DNA of 47,882 bases from JAFGHJ01 sp964606065 (lineage in GTDB: Bacteria > Hydrothermota > UBA3072): NCBI GenBank assembly GCA_964606065.1, contig CAZSEX010000013.1:1-47882 (forward strand), read 5' to 3'. Positions 17,405 through 25,788 of the stretch are shown here, one piece after another; the stretch's first letter is position 1; the number at the start of each line of letters is the position of its first letter. The notes under the pieces are model-generated. The model made no database searches. It saw only the letters and a program-made list of their open reading frames with translations, and was not told the DNA's origin. Both the position numbers and the translations under genes were made by a program.

Positions 17405-17720
17405 GCTGATTGAAGAGATATAACTGCCGAAAAATTTAAGACTATCGCACAGAGGGGTTAAAAAAAAGATTTTTATGATTTATTTGCTGTTTTGCAATTG
17501 AAACTTCCTATAGATGAAGCTTACAAAATTTTCAAAAAGAGATTTTCATCAGCGAACATGAATATGTATCATGTTCTCAAAAGTTTAACTTTTTTCGAAG
17601 AAGCAGACGAAGAATCTTCTCCGGTTTTACTTATATGAGGGACAAGAGTGGCAGTGGGAAAAAGTAAAAGATTTTTTTGAAGGTAATATTAAGCAGTTTA
17701 AAAGGTATCTTATTAAATAA
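17405..17720 (+). pseudogene. C-terminal remnant of an AbiEii-like nucleotidyltransferase
   Basis: One frame reads ITAEKFKTIAQRG, then a TAA at 17459, then KKDFYDLFAVL and YHVLKSLTFFEEADEE up to a TGA at 17636. The +1 frame continues with YEGQEWQWEKVKDFFEGNI to a stop at 17718-17720. This is the tail of the AbiEii/DUF1814 family (typical RGxKKDFxDLY and YHVLKSLxYFDDAE). One internal stop and one frameshift mark it as dead. It joins directly to the GH5 remnant. Confidence 0.65.
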
Positions 17721-17811
17721 CAATTTTGTCAGTATCGACATTGTCGACAGGGTCAAGCGTTGAAATGTAAAATCTAAATATAGCCTTCAGTCACTGTTCA
17801 AATAAAACAAC

Positions 17812-17905
17812 AAAAAAAATCTTTGCGGACTTTGCCTGCCCTGTGGGTAGGAGAATGCATGAGAGAACCTCTATCCCATGGGGGGCGTCTTTGCGGTGCA
17901 AATAG
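17812..17905. repeat. Intergenic repeat with an inserted hairpin
   Basis: AAATCTTTGCGGACTTTG and CTTTGCGGTGC, parts of a CTTTGCG...CTTTGCGGTG repeat, are split by a segment holding the hairpin CCTGCCC/GGGTAGG (17835-17851). A related hairpin occurs at 44133-44150. Confidence 0.5.
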
Positions 17906-17918
17906 CGTTTTTTAAATC

Positions 17919-17946
17919 TTGACATTTCAAAAAATCACATTATTAT
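17919..17946 (+). promoter_or_regulatory. Promoter of tRNA-Ala and the envelope operon behind it
   Basis: TTGACA (17919-17924), a 16-nt spacer and TATTAT (17941-17946). The start is predicted near 17953, 8 nt before the tRNA. No other promoter or terminator was seen before the lipoprotein gene at 18061. Confidence 0.65.
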
Positions 17947-17960
17947 TAAACTGTTGGACA

Positions 17961-18033
17961 GGGGCCGTAGCGCAGTTGGTAGCGCGTCTGACTGGCAGTC
18001 AGGAGGACACGGGTTCGAGTCCCGTCGGCTCCA
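17961..18033 (+). tRNA. tRNA-Ala (anticodon GGC)
   Basis: A complete 73-nt cloverleaf. The acceptor stem GGGGCCG pairs with CGGCTCC and carries the G3-U70 wobble that marks alanine tRNAs. The D arm is GCGCAGTTGGTAGCGC, the anticodon loop is CTGGCAG with GGC, and the T arm is CGGGTTCGAGTCCCG. The discriminator is A and CCA is not encoded. Confidence 0.97.
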
Positions 18034-18060
18034 AAGTATGAAATGGAGGGCTACTTTTTT

Positions 18061-19434
18061 ATGAGAAAGTCGCTTGTTTTAATAACGGTAATTTTTGGAT
18101 TGGTTCTCATTTCTTGCGGTGGCGAAACGATTTTCGAGGGAATGGCATACAGATTAAAAGCTGAAGCAGGTCTTAAAGAAATAAGAAACGCGCTGGCCAA
18201 GTACGAAATCAAAGAAGCGCAATATCCTGCGCAGGATGAATGGGGAAAAGTTCTGGAACCTTATTTCAGGAAAGAAATTCACCCTGACCCGGAATGGATA
18301 ACACGCAGGAAAAAGTTCGTTATGCGGTCTAAGACCAAAATTGCTCAGTGCGAAGGAATAGTTAAAGAGATAAAAAAAGATTTATTTTACGCTGATAGCT
18401 CTTTAAGAGAAAGGGTAACAAGATATCTTTATCCTATAGATTCTGCGTTAACTTACGCTTCTTATGAAATTAATGAAGCCAGAGCCTATGATTATCGAAA
18501 TATAGTTCCCGAATTTAAGAGTCTTTCGAATTTTATTTCAGATCTGGATATAAACGAAGAAAAAAATATAGTAATCAATTCTATGCAGCAGCAGAAAGAA
18601 AAACTTGGTTATCAGGTGATGGAACTCAAGAACAGTCTTCTGGAAAGGGATAAAATAAAAAAGGGAGATCTGGTCAAAGAGGAACCTGCCGAGTCGTTAT
18701 TTAAACATTTAGAAAGAAAACTCGGTATACCTTTACTCGAGATTAAAGGTCAGCCTGCTCCGGCTTCTATAGATACGATCGATACTATTCCTCTTTATTC
18801 GAATGAGATTCAGGATCAAATAGACCAGATTGTAAGTGTGCTTCCTCCGGCGACAGACTCAACTTTGATAAGGCAATTGAATGAATTCGATGATATGATG
18901 CTTTCTTATATAAATGGAGGCGAAAAGATAAGATTTATCAAGACTCTTATCGGAGTTAACAAAAAAATTCCTGTAGCTGTGGAGCTATTTAATTCTTTTT
19001 ATTCTGAAAGGGAAGAGGTTTTGAATGCGAATAAAGTTTTGAACGGATATTCCTCTTTAGAAAATGTTGTCTCTATGGTTACACTGTATGAAGACGAGAG
19101 TGATAGCCTTCCTAAGGGTAACCTTTATGAGGTGTTTAAGGAACAGGAGGCGATGAAGGAATTAAGAAACGATCTGGCGAGTGATCCATATTTAGAGGTT
19201 TTAGATAATGGTTTCCGGTTGATATCCGAAGCCTTAGATAATGATAGAACCAAGTTGGTTATGAAGGTCGGTTTTGTCAATAATTACAAAGACCTTGTCG
19301 AAGAATCTTTCAGTGAAGGTCCTTTTTACGAAACAAATGATGAACGTTCGACTTATTATGTATGGGTTAAGGCAAAAGACGTGGAGAATACTGTTCTTTC
19401 GACAAGACCAAAATTTAAAGCAAAGGAGGATTGA
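18061..19434 (+). CDS. Helical lipoprotein of unknown function
   Basis: A 457-residue lipoprotein with a signal ending in GLVLISC (Cys19). The mature protein is largely alpha-helical and charged. The first helix (AGLKEIRNALAKYEIKEAQYP) resembles pilin-like or periplasmic helical proteins, but I do not recognise the family. The ATG at 18061 gives a proper lipoprotein signal; an in-frame ATG at 18043 adds six residues. It starts 28 nt after the tRNA, and its stop overlaps the ribosome-binding region of the next gene. Its neighbours suggest an envelope-assembly role. Confidence 0.75.
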   Translation: MRKSLVLITVIFGLVLISCGGETIFEGMAYRLKAEAGLKEIRNALAKYEIKEAQYPAQDEWGKVLEPYFRKEIHPDPEWITRRKKFVMRSKTKIAQCEGIVKEIKKDLFYADSSLRERVTRYLYPIDSALTYASYEINEARAYDYRNIVPEFKSLSNFISDLDINEEKNIVINSMQQQKEKLGYQVMELKNSLLERDKIKKGDLVKEEPAESLFKHLERKLGIPLLEIKGQPAPASIDTIDTIPLYSNEIQDQIDQIVSVLPPATDSTLIRQLNEFDDMMLSYINGGEKIRFIKTLIGVNKKIPVAVELFNSFYSEREEVLNANKVLNGYSSLENVVSMVTLYEDESDSLPKGNLYEVFKEQEAMKELRNDLASDPYLEVLDNGFRLISEALDNDRTKLVMKVGFVNNYKDLVEESFSEGPFYETNDERSTYYVWVKAKDVENTVLSTRPKFKAKED

Positions 19435-19436
19435 CA

Positions 19437-20606
19437 GTGAAAAAAATGACGGTTTTTTTTATTTCCTTTTTATTTTTATTGTTTGTATCTATAGGTTGTT
19501 CTTCTACTTCTGAGAAGAAAGAAGAAGTAGAAGTTACCGAAATAGAGGGAATTTCAGAAGCGGAGAGATACTATAGTTTTGCTTTTGAATATATGAAGCA
19601 GGAAAACTATCCTGAGGCGATTTCTCTTCTCGAGAAGTCTATTAAAGCAGATTCTTCTTATGTGGATGCGTACCTGGCTTTAAGGCAGGTCTATTTAATA
19701 GTCGGGGACACAAATAAAGCGCTCGATATTTGCAGAAAAGGTTTCAGTTGTTTCGTTGATCCGGAAAGCAATCGAAAGATAGCAAAAGCAATAGCTTCGC
19801 TGTACGCCAAGACGGGAGAGTCTGTAAAAGCGGAAAAGATTTTTATCGATATTATAAAGGAAGCTCCGAGAGATGCCAACAGTTATGACCTCTACGCTTA
19901 TTTTCTTGAGTCAGAGGGTAGATATAATGAAGCCCTTGAAAATTACAAGAAAGCCTATCAGCTTGATCCAGATAATAGCGGAATTGCTTTTAGATTGGGA
20001 AGCACTTATTTTGAACTTGGACTTTACCGGGAGGCTGCCGGATTTTTCAGTAAGGCTAAAGAAACTTTTAGCGACGACATAGAAATAATTAAAAAACTGG
20101 CTGAGAGTTACAGCGAACTCGGAGAACACAAAAAAGCAATAGAAGAATATAAATCCATAATAAAGATAATTCCTCAACATGTTTCCAGTAGGATACAAAT
20201 TGGAAACGCTTATGTTAAGTTAGGACAATACAGAATGGCTGAGCGTTACTATAAAGAAGCTTTGGAAATAGAGCCCAGTAATCTGAGTGTATACTATCAA
20301 CTTATCAATCTCGAGCTTATCCGAAAAAATCTTGTCGCCGTTAAAAGGTATATCGATAAAGGGTTTTCCATCGATCCCAATGACGATGTTCTTCTGGCTC
20401 TTTACGGCGAATATTATTATCGTTTGGGGTTGAATAATATGCAGGGAAAAGAGTGGAATCCATCCATAGAGAGGTTTGAAGCGGCTATAAGTGTTTGGAA
20501 TAAGACAATTAACAATACAAACGATCCTAAATGGATAAAATATGCCCGTGAAGGTATTCAGAGAGCGAGAAAAAATATAGAAGAGGTTAAAAAAGTCAGG
20601 TGGTAA
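19437..20606 (+). CDS. TPR-repeat lipoprotein
   Basis: A 389-residue lipoprotein with a signal ending in LLFVSIGC (Cys21), followed by a Ser/Glu/Lys linker and about eight TPR units. Examples are YPEAISLLEKSIKADSSYVD, YNEALENYKKAYQLDPDNSG and YRMAERYYKEALEIEPSNLS. The GTG at 19437 is chosen because an AAGGAGG site lies 7 nt upstream. TPR lipoproteins often scaffold outer-membrane complexes, and the Omp85 protein encoded two genes on supports that idea. The exact role is unknown. Confidence 0.85.
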   Translation: MKKMTVFFISFLFLLFVSIGCSSTSEKKEEVEVTEIEGISEAERYYSFAFEYMKQENYPEAISLLEKSIKADSSYVDAYLALRQVYLIVGDTNKALDICRKGFSCFVDPESNRKIAKAIASLYAKTGESVKAEKIFIDIIKEAPRDANSYDLYAYFLESEGRYNEALENYKKAYQLDPDNSGIAFRLGSTYFELGLYREAAGFFSKAKETFSDDIEIIKKLAESYSELGEHKKAIEEYKSIIKIIPQHVSSRIQIGNAYVKLGQYRMAERYYKEALEIEPSNLSVYYQLINLELIRKNLVAVKRYIDKGFSIDPNDDVLLALYGEYYYRLGLNNMQGKEWNPSIERFEAAISVWNKTINNTNDPKWIKYAREGIQRARKNIEEVKKVRW

Positions 20607-20639
20607 CCCCTTAAATCTTAAAGGACAAGAGGAAATTTT

Positions 20640-20987
20640 ATGGGTAAGTTTTTTTTATGGCTTTTAATTCTGTTTATAATAGGTTACGGCATTTATTTTG
20701 GTGTAAATTGGATTAAAATTCGTCTGGATTATTCCAGTCTTGAAAACGAAGCGCAAAGGCTTTTTAGTCCTACTTCCGAACATTCCTATAAACGGGTTCC
20801 CGAAATGTTGACGCGTTTGGCTGAAGAACGAGATATACCTTTAAAGGGAGATAGCATAAAGATATATGTCGATGAATGGAGTGATTATAGAGTTTTAACG
20901 TTCGGATATGTGGATTCCTTTCCGATATTTAATTTTAAAACCTTGTACTTCAAATTCTCTTTTGTCGATACTGTTTTTAATCGTTAG
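20640..20987 (+). CDS. Small single-pass membrane protein
   Basis: A 115-residue protein with one N-terminal membrane segment (FFLWLLILFIIGYGIYFGV) and a soluble domain of about 90 residues (LAEERDIPLKGDSIKIYVDE), resembling small DUF4845-like proteins. I cannot place it firmly. It has an AAGAGGA site before the ATG and lies inside the operon between the TPR lipoprotein and the Omp85 protein. Confidence 0.7.
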   Translation: MGKFFLWLLILFIIGYGIYFGVNWIKIRLDYSSLENEAQRLFSPTSEHSYKRVPEMLTRLAEERDIPLKGDSIKIYVDEWSDYRVLTFGYVDSFPIFNFKTLYFKFSFVDTVFNR

Positions 20988-20999
20988 AATTAAATTTTG

Positions 21000-22289
21000 A
21001 TGCTTTTTGCTTTTTTTGTTTTCCTCCTGCCCGGAGAAATCTCCGGGTCTTCTTTTTTCACCGATAGCGCTTTTAAAGTGGGAGAAGTGAAAATCGAGGG
21101 AAACATTGTTTTTTCGAAAAAGATAATTGGAGATTTGTTGTCGAAAAAGGGAACTTTTTTTAACGAAGAATTATATAAAGAAAATCTCGAAAGACTTTTG
21201 AATTTTTACTTAGATAACGGTTTTCCTTTTGCTCAGGTTAAGCCGCTGGGATTTTCAATCGATTCCGTTTATATTGACTGGGAGTTATTAATCGAGCCGG
21301 GTTCTCTGCAGAGGATAAACAATATTTTTGTTAAAGGTCTTTCTTATACTGACGTTGAATTTTTTAGAAGAAAAATATTGATAAACAAGAACGATATTTT
21401 CAGTAATAAGAAAATAAAAAAAGCCATTTTAAAACTGGATAAATTAAGTTATATCGATATTGATTCTTTTACGGTGGAACCTGCAACGGACAGAAATATG
21501 GTCGATGTAACGATTTATTTGAGGGAAAGCGCTGATGGGAATTTCAACGGAGCTGTTTCTTATGCAAATAATGGAGGATTTAGCGGTATACTTTATTTCA
21601 GTAATTCAAATCTTTTCGGCAGAGGCAGAAAAATCGAAATCGAATTGGAAAAACAGGAAGAGAAATACCAGGCAGAATTATTTGAATATACCGAACCCAA
21701 TGTACTTTATTTGCCTGTGAATTTAAACTTTTCTTTAAATCATAATTATATTAAAGATAATTATAATTTAGTCTCTTTCTATTCCGGAGTTGAGTATATT
21801 TATTATGATGCTTCTTTTTTATTGGGTTTAGGCTTTGAGATTTTTTCCGCTCGGGATAATAGTGAAACTTATCCTTTTCTGGACGCCGGTTTTACTTATG
21901 ATTCAAAACTGTTTGACATTTTTTATAAAGAGAAGTTCAGAAAGGGTAAAGGATGGGATTTAAAAAGCCTGGCTAATATATATTTCTTACCGTTTGTTCT
22001 TCGACTCGAATATTTTAAGCTTTCCTTTATCGAAGGGAATTTGGCATTTTATAAATTATTCAGGGGATATCCGGGAATGCTTATAAAAGAAGGTGCGGTT
22101 GTGGGGCTCGAATTTAGAAAGATGTTTGGTCCTTTAACTGCATATCCTTTTATGGATGCGAATTATTTTAACAATAAATGGCAATATTCTTATGGATTCG
22201 GATTGAATATAAGAAGGTTTTCTTTAGAATATGCTGTGCCAGAAGGTGTTTCACCTTCTGAGGGAAGAATTTATTTCCGTTTTCAGTAG
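21000..22289 (+). CDS. Omp85-family outer-membrane protein with two POTRA domains and a short barrel
   Basis: A 429-residue member of the BamA/TamA superfamily. After a signal peptide come two POTRA-like domains: FKVGEVKIEGNIVFSKK at about 22-38, and INNIFVKGLSYTDVEFFRRK in the second. The beta-barrel begins near residue 178. The lid-loop signature RGYPG (residues 355-359) matches the VRGY motif of Omp85 proteins. The barrel of about 250 residues is shorter than in BamA, and only two POTRA domains are present. It may be a specialised translocation or assembly protein rather than BamA itself. The ATG at 21000 has no clear ribosome-binding site. Confidence 0.82.
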   Translation: MLFAFFVFLLPGEISGSSFFTDSAFKVGEVKIEGNIVFSKKIIGDLLSKKGTFFNEELYKENLERLLNFYLDNGFPFAQVKPLGFSIDSVYIDWELLIEPGSLQRINNIFVKGLSYTDVEFFRRKILINKNDIFSNKKIKKAILKLDKLSYIDIDSFTVEPATDRNMVDVTIYLRESADGNFNGAVSYANNGGFSGILYFSNSNLFGRGRKIEIELEKQEEKYQAELFEYTEPNVLYLPVNLNFSLNHNYIKDNYNLVSFYSGVEYIYYDASFLLGLGFEIFSARDNSETYPFLDAGFTYDSKLFDIFYKEKFRKGKGWDLKSLANIYFLPFVLRLEYFKLSFIEGNLAFYKLFRGYPGMLIKEGAVVGLEFRKMFGPLTAYPFMDANYFNNKWQYSYGFGLNIRRFSLEYAVPEGVSPSEGRIYFRFQ

Positions 22290-22550
22290 TTAACCGCAAA
22301 GACGCAAAGCCCGCAAAGAAAAACTATTTGACTATTTTTTGATTTAACGATTTAACTTAGATTCAAGAATCTATCTAACTACCACAGATTCCATAGATTA
22401 ACACAAGATTTTTTATTACACAAAAACATTAATACGCTAAGAAAGAATTTATTAACACAATTCAAAAGGGTGTTGAGTTTGGCGTATTTAGTGTGTTTCG
22501 TGGTTAAATAAAATGTTTTTCTTAGTGTCTTGGTGCCTTAGTGGCTATAA
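22290..22550. repeat. Cluster of degenerate intergenic repeats between convergent genes
   Basis: Contains AACCGCAAAGACGCAAAGCC, then ACCACAGATTCCATAGATTA, then AATACGCTAAG facing GGCGTATTTAG, and finally TTCTTAGTGTCTTGGTGCC with TTAGTGGC. At least three repeat types are packed into one gap. No gene and no clear terminator is visible here. Confidence 0.6.
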
Positions 22551-23819
22551 TCATTTCTCGTACCGTACTCGTATGGATTCGCCGTGCGCGTGTAGTCCTT
22601 CGATTTCAGCAAACTTCTCCGCCGAGGGACCGATTTCTTTTAAGCCTTTCTTTGTTACCTTTAATGTGGTTTGGATTTTTAAGAAGTCTTTAACACTTAA
22701 ACCGCCGGTATACTTGCTTGTTGTATTTGTAGGCAATGTATGGTTTAATCCGCATGAATAGTCTCCGAGAGCTTCTGCTGAGAATTTGCCTATAAAAAGA
22801 GTTCCATAATTACGGAATTCATCTTTATATTTTTCTGCTTCTTTAATATGAATTTCCAGATGTTCGGGTCCTCGTCTATTTGCCAGTTCTATACCACTAT
22901 CAATGTTATCAAGCAGGATTATCATCCCTTTCTTTGCCATTGTTTGTTCTGCTATATCTTTAGTTTTTAAAGCGCTTAATTGCCTGTCTATTTCATTTAA
23001 TACAGATTTTGCAAGTCTTTCCGATGTCGTTGCCATAATGGGTAAGGCTTCAACATCGTGTTCCGCCTGAGAAAGCAGATCGGAAGCTATTATTTTTGCT
23101 TCTCCCGTTTCGTCTGCTATTATCATTATTTCTGTCTGACCGGCTATAAAATCTATTCCTACAATACCCGAAACTTCTTTTTTTGCGGATTGTACATATT
23201 TATTTCCCGGTCCCACTATCTTATTGACTTTTTTGACTGTTTTTGTTCCGTATGCAAGCGCTGCTATCGCCTGGGCTCCTCCCAATTTATAAATTTCTGT
23301 GATTTTCAGTATATAAGCGACACTGAGGATCAAAGGGTGTATGTTTCCTCCATAGGTGGGGGGAGAGCAGACAGCTATTTCCGATACTCCCGCGACCTGA
23401 GCCGGTATCGCGCACATCAGGAGTGTGGATACAAGGGGAAAATTTCCACCGGGTACATATATCCCTGCTCTTTTAATCGGTTTTATTGTTTGTCCCGTAA
23501 ATACTCCGTTTTTGATTTCAAATTCAAAATTTTTGAACTGTTCTTTTTGCTTTTGAGCGAAAGTTTTAATATTTTCGCCGGCTTTTTCAATCGCTTTTAT
23601 TTCTTCTTTTGTGGCTCTTTTGAACGCGTTTTCAATCTCGATACCGCTTATTTTTATCTGGTCGAGTTCAACATCATCGAATTGTCTGGTGTATTTTTTT
23701 AGGGCTTTATCTCCACTCTTTTTTACCTCTGATATTATTTTCTTGACGGTTTTTATTTCTTCTATTTCTTGATAGCTGAAAAAATTCTCGTTTATTTCAT
23801 TATATTTTATAACTTTCAC
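22551..23819 (-). CDS. hisD: Histidinol dehydrogenase
   Basis: A 422-residue NAD-dependent, zinc-containing enzyme that converts histidinol to histidine in two oxidations. It is full length and colinear with HisD, with AGIYVPGG near the nucleotide site, GPGNKYVQ, AGQTEIMIIADE, the late zinc-ligand segment YSCGLNHTLPT and GLHAHGESIRVR at the end. It is the last gene of the 22-gene operon, overlapping trpG by 4 nt. It is separated from the other his genes by fifteen aromatic-pathway genes. Confidence 0.97.
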   Translation of the reverse strand: MKVIKYNEINENFFSYQEIEEIKTVKKIISEVKKSGDKALKKYTRQFDDVELDQIKISGIEIENAFKRATKEEIKAIEKAGENIKTFAQKQKEQFKNFEFEIKNGVFTGQTIKPIKRAGIYVPGGNFPLVSTLLMCAIPAQVAGVSEIAVCSPPTYGGNIHPLILSVAYILKITEIYKLGGAQAIAALAYGTKTVKKVNKIVGPGNKYVQSAKKEVSGIVGIDFIAGQTEIMIIADETGEAKIIASDLLSQAEHDVEALPIMATTSERLAKSVLNEIDRQLSALKTKDIAEQTMAKKGMIILLDNIDSGIELANRRGPEHLEIHIKEAEKYKDEFRNYGTLFIGKFSAEALGDYSCGLNHTLPTNTTSKYTGGLSVKDFLKIQTTLKVTKKGLKEIGPSAEKFAEIEGLHAHGESIRVRYEK

Positions 23820-24391
23820 TCTATTTCCCTTCCTTTAATGAAATTTTTTAAAATATCCATTCCGACCTCCGTTAGTACGGATTCAGGATGAAATTGTACA
23901 CCTTCTATACTGTACTTTTTGTGCCTTATTCCCATTACCGTGTTATCTTCTGTCCATGCTGAAAGGCTAAGGCAATCCGGTAAGCTGTCTCGTTCTACAA
24001 TTAAAGAATGATAACGGGTTGCAACGAATGGGTTTTCTATATTTTTGAATATGGTTTCGCCGTCGTGATATATCTTTGATGTTTTTCCGTGTAAGATTTT
24101 ATCTGCTCTAATTACTTTTCCTCCGAAGACTTCACCTATCGTCTGATGTCCGAGACAAACACCCATGATCGGGATTCTTTCTTTAAATCTCATTATGATT
24201 TCGGGGCTTATACCGGAATCTTTTGGCGTTCCGGGACCGGGAGATATTATTATCGATGTCGGGTTTAACCGTTCTATTTCTTCTATAGAAGTTTTATCGT
24301 TTCTTTTAACTTCTATTTCTGCTCCGAGTTCTCCTAAAAACTGAGCAAGATTGTACACAAAAGAATCGTAATTATCTATTAATAAAATCAT
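23816..24391 (-). CDS. trpG: Anthranilate synthase component II (glutamine amidotransferase)
   Basis: A 191-residue class I amidotransferase that supplies ammonia to TrpE. The catalytic Cys lies in IMGVCLGHQTIGEVFGG and the His-Glu pair in GVQFHPESVLTEVG. It overlaps trpE and hisD by 4 nt each, so it is translationally coupled to both. It could also serve folate synthesis, as many TrpG/PabA proteins do; its position next to trpE favours tryptophan. Confidence 0.95.
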   Translation of the reverse strand: MILLIDNYDSFVYNLAQFLGELGAEIEVKRNDKTSIEEIERLNPTSIIISPGPGTPKDSGISPEIIMRFKERIPIMGVCLGHQTIGEVFGGKVIRADKILHGKTSKIYHDGETIFKNIENPFVATRYHSLIVERDSLPDCLSLSAWTEDNTVMGIRHKKYSIEGVQFHPESVLTEVGMDILKNFIKGREIE

Positions 24392-25788
24392 TGTGATAGT
24401 TCTATGGCTTTTCTTAAAGCGCTCATTTTATTTATGGTTTCCTTGTATTCGAGTTCAGGAATCGAGTCTGCGACCACTCCGCCTCCAGCCTGGAAATAAA
24501 TTATGCCTTTATATATAACTATAGTTCGTATGGCTATACAAAGGTCCATGTTTCCGGCGAAACCGAAATATCCCAGAGCTCCGGCATATATACCTCTCCT
24601 GACAGGTTCCAATTCATCGATTATTTCCATTGCTCTTATCTTTGGTGCTCCCGAGACAGTCCCGGCGGGGAATGTAGCCCGCACAAGATCGAACGCATCT
24701 TTGTTTTCCAGCAGGTTGCCGTTGACTACTGAGATATTGTGCATCACCTTCGCATATTTTTCGATGCGCATGAAATTAGAAACCCTGACACTTCCGTATT
24801 CGCATACTCTGCCAATATCGTTTCGAGCGAGATCGACAAGCATTAGATGTTCAGCGAGTTCTTTTTCATCTTGAAGGAGTTCTTTCTCGAATTTTTTATC
24901 CTCTTCTTCATTTTTACCCCTTCTTCTTGTGCCGGCGATCGGATTGTTTGTTACAAGGCCTCCTGCTTCGAGTTTTATTAATGTTTCGGGTGACGATCCC
25001 AGAATATAAAGATCGTCGAACCTTAGATAATACATGTAAGGAGAAGGGTTTGTAAGTCGCAGAGCTTTGTATATGTTCATGGGTTCCTTTTCGCCAGGAG
25101 CTTTAAATCGCTGCGAGGGGACGACCTGGAATATATCTCCGGCATAAATGTACTCTTTTGCTTTTTTCACTGCTTCGCAATATTCTTCTTTTGTGAAATT
25201 TCCGGAGAATTTTACTTTACTTCCTTCAGATAATCTATAATTTACTTCTTCGGAAGTTTTTATTATTTTAGTCAATTCTTCGATTCTTTTAGACTCGTTA
25301 TTGTCAGAGTAAATTATTATATCTACAGTGTCGTTTTTGTGATTAAAAAGTATTATTTCCGAAGGAAACATGAAGTAAGTTTCCGGAGCCTTAATTTCAT
25401 CAGGGTTATTATCGGGGATGTTTTCGAAAAATCTGACGGTGTCATAGGAAAGATAGCCGACTGCTCCTCCTGAAAAACCCGGAATATATGGATAATTTTC
25501 GACTAAGGGCATAAGTTCCCTTATTTTGTCGAGAGGGTTACCTTCTTCCCGGCGTTTTTCTCCGAAAATCCGTATATCGATATTTCTTCCTGTGCTTTTC
25601 AAAGTAATAAAAGGTCTTCCACCCAGTAGCGAATGTTCACCTCTTTTCTTGATATGTATCATTGATTCATAAATAAAACTAAAGGGGTCTTTTTTATATG
25701 CTTTTTCGAATACAGCTTCAGGAGAAGCCTTTATTTTAATTTTTTTATGTAAAAACTTAATTTTTTTCGTTGACATTATCTGTTCCAC
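24388..25788 (-). CDS. trpE: Anthranilate synthase component I
   Basis: A 466-residue chorismate-using enzyme for the first tryptophan step. The N-terminal half has FIYES where tryptophan-inhibited enzymes have LLES, so feedback binding may be altered but is not excluded. The catalytic half is canonical: GDIFQVVPSQRF, SPSPYMYYLRF-like NPSPYMYYLRF, PIAGTRRRG, DLARNDIGRV, and TFPAGTVSGAPKIRAMEII. The GTG start at 25788 has a GAGG site 7 nt upstream; an ATG at 25776 is an alternative. It overlaps aroA by 32 nt and trpG by 4 nt. Confidence 0.95.
   Translation of the reverse strand: MEQIMSTKKIKFLHKKIKIKASPEAVFEKAYKKDPFSFIYESMIHIKKRGEHSLLGGRPFITLKSTGRNIDIRIFGEKRREEGNPLDKIRELMPLVENYPYIPGFSGGAVGYLSYDTVRFFENIPDNNPDEIKAPETYFMFPSEIILFNHKNDTVDIIIYSDNNESKRIEELTKIIKTSEEVNYRLSEGSKVKFSGNFTKEEYCEAVKKAKEYIYAGDIFQVVPSQRFKAPGEKEPMNIYKALRLTNPSPYMYYLRFDDLYILGSSPETLIKLEAGGLVTNNPIAGTRRRGKNEEEDKKFEKELLQDEKELAEHLMLVDLARNDIGRVCEYGSVRVSNFMRIEKYAKVMHNISVVNGNLLENKDAFDLVRATFPAGTVSGAPKIRAMEIIDELEPVRRGIYAGALGYFGFAGNMDLCIAIRTIVIYKGIIYFQAGGGVVADSIPELEYKETINKMSALRKAIELSQ

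Noticed and set aside
22240..22260. A perfect 9-bp hairpin (CAGAAGGTG and CACCTTCTG) as a terminator
   Set aside because: It lies inside the Omp85 coding sequence and has no T-tract after it.
23058..23702. A 214-codon ORF antisense to hisD
   Set aside because: It lies wholly inside hisD, is rich in Phe, Tyr, Cys and Ser as antisense frames often are, and lacks a ribosome-binding site.
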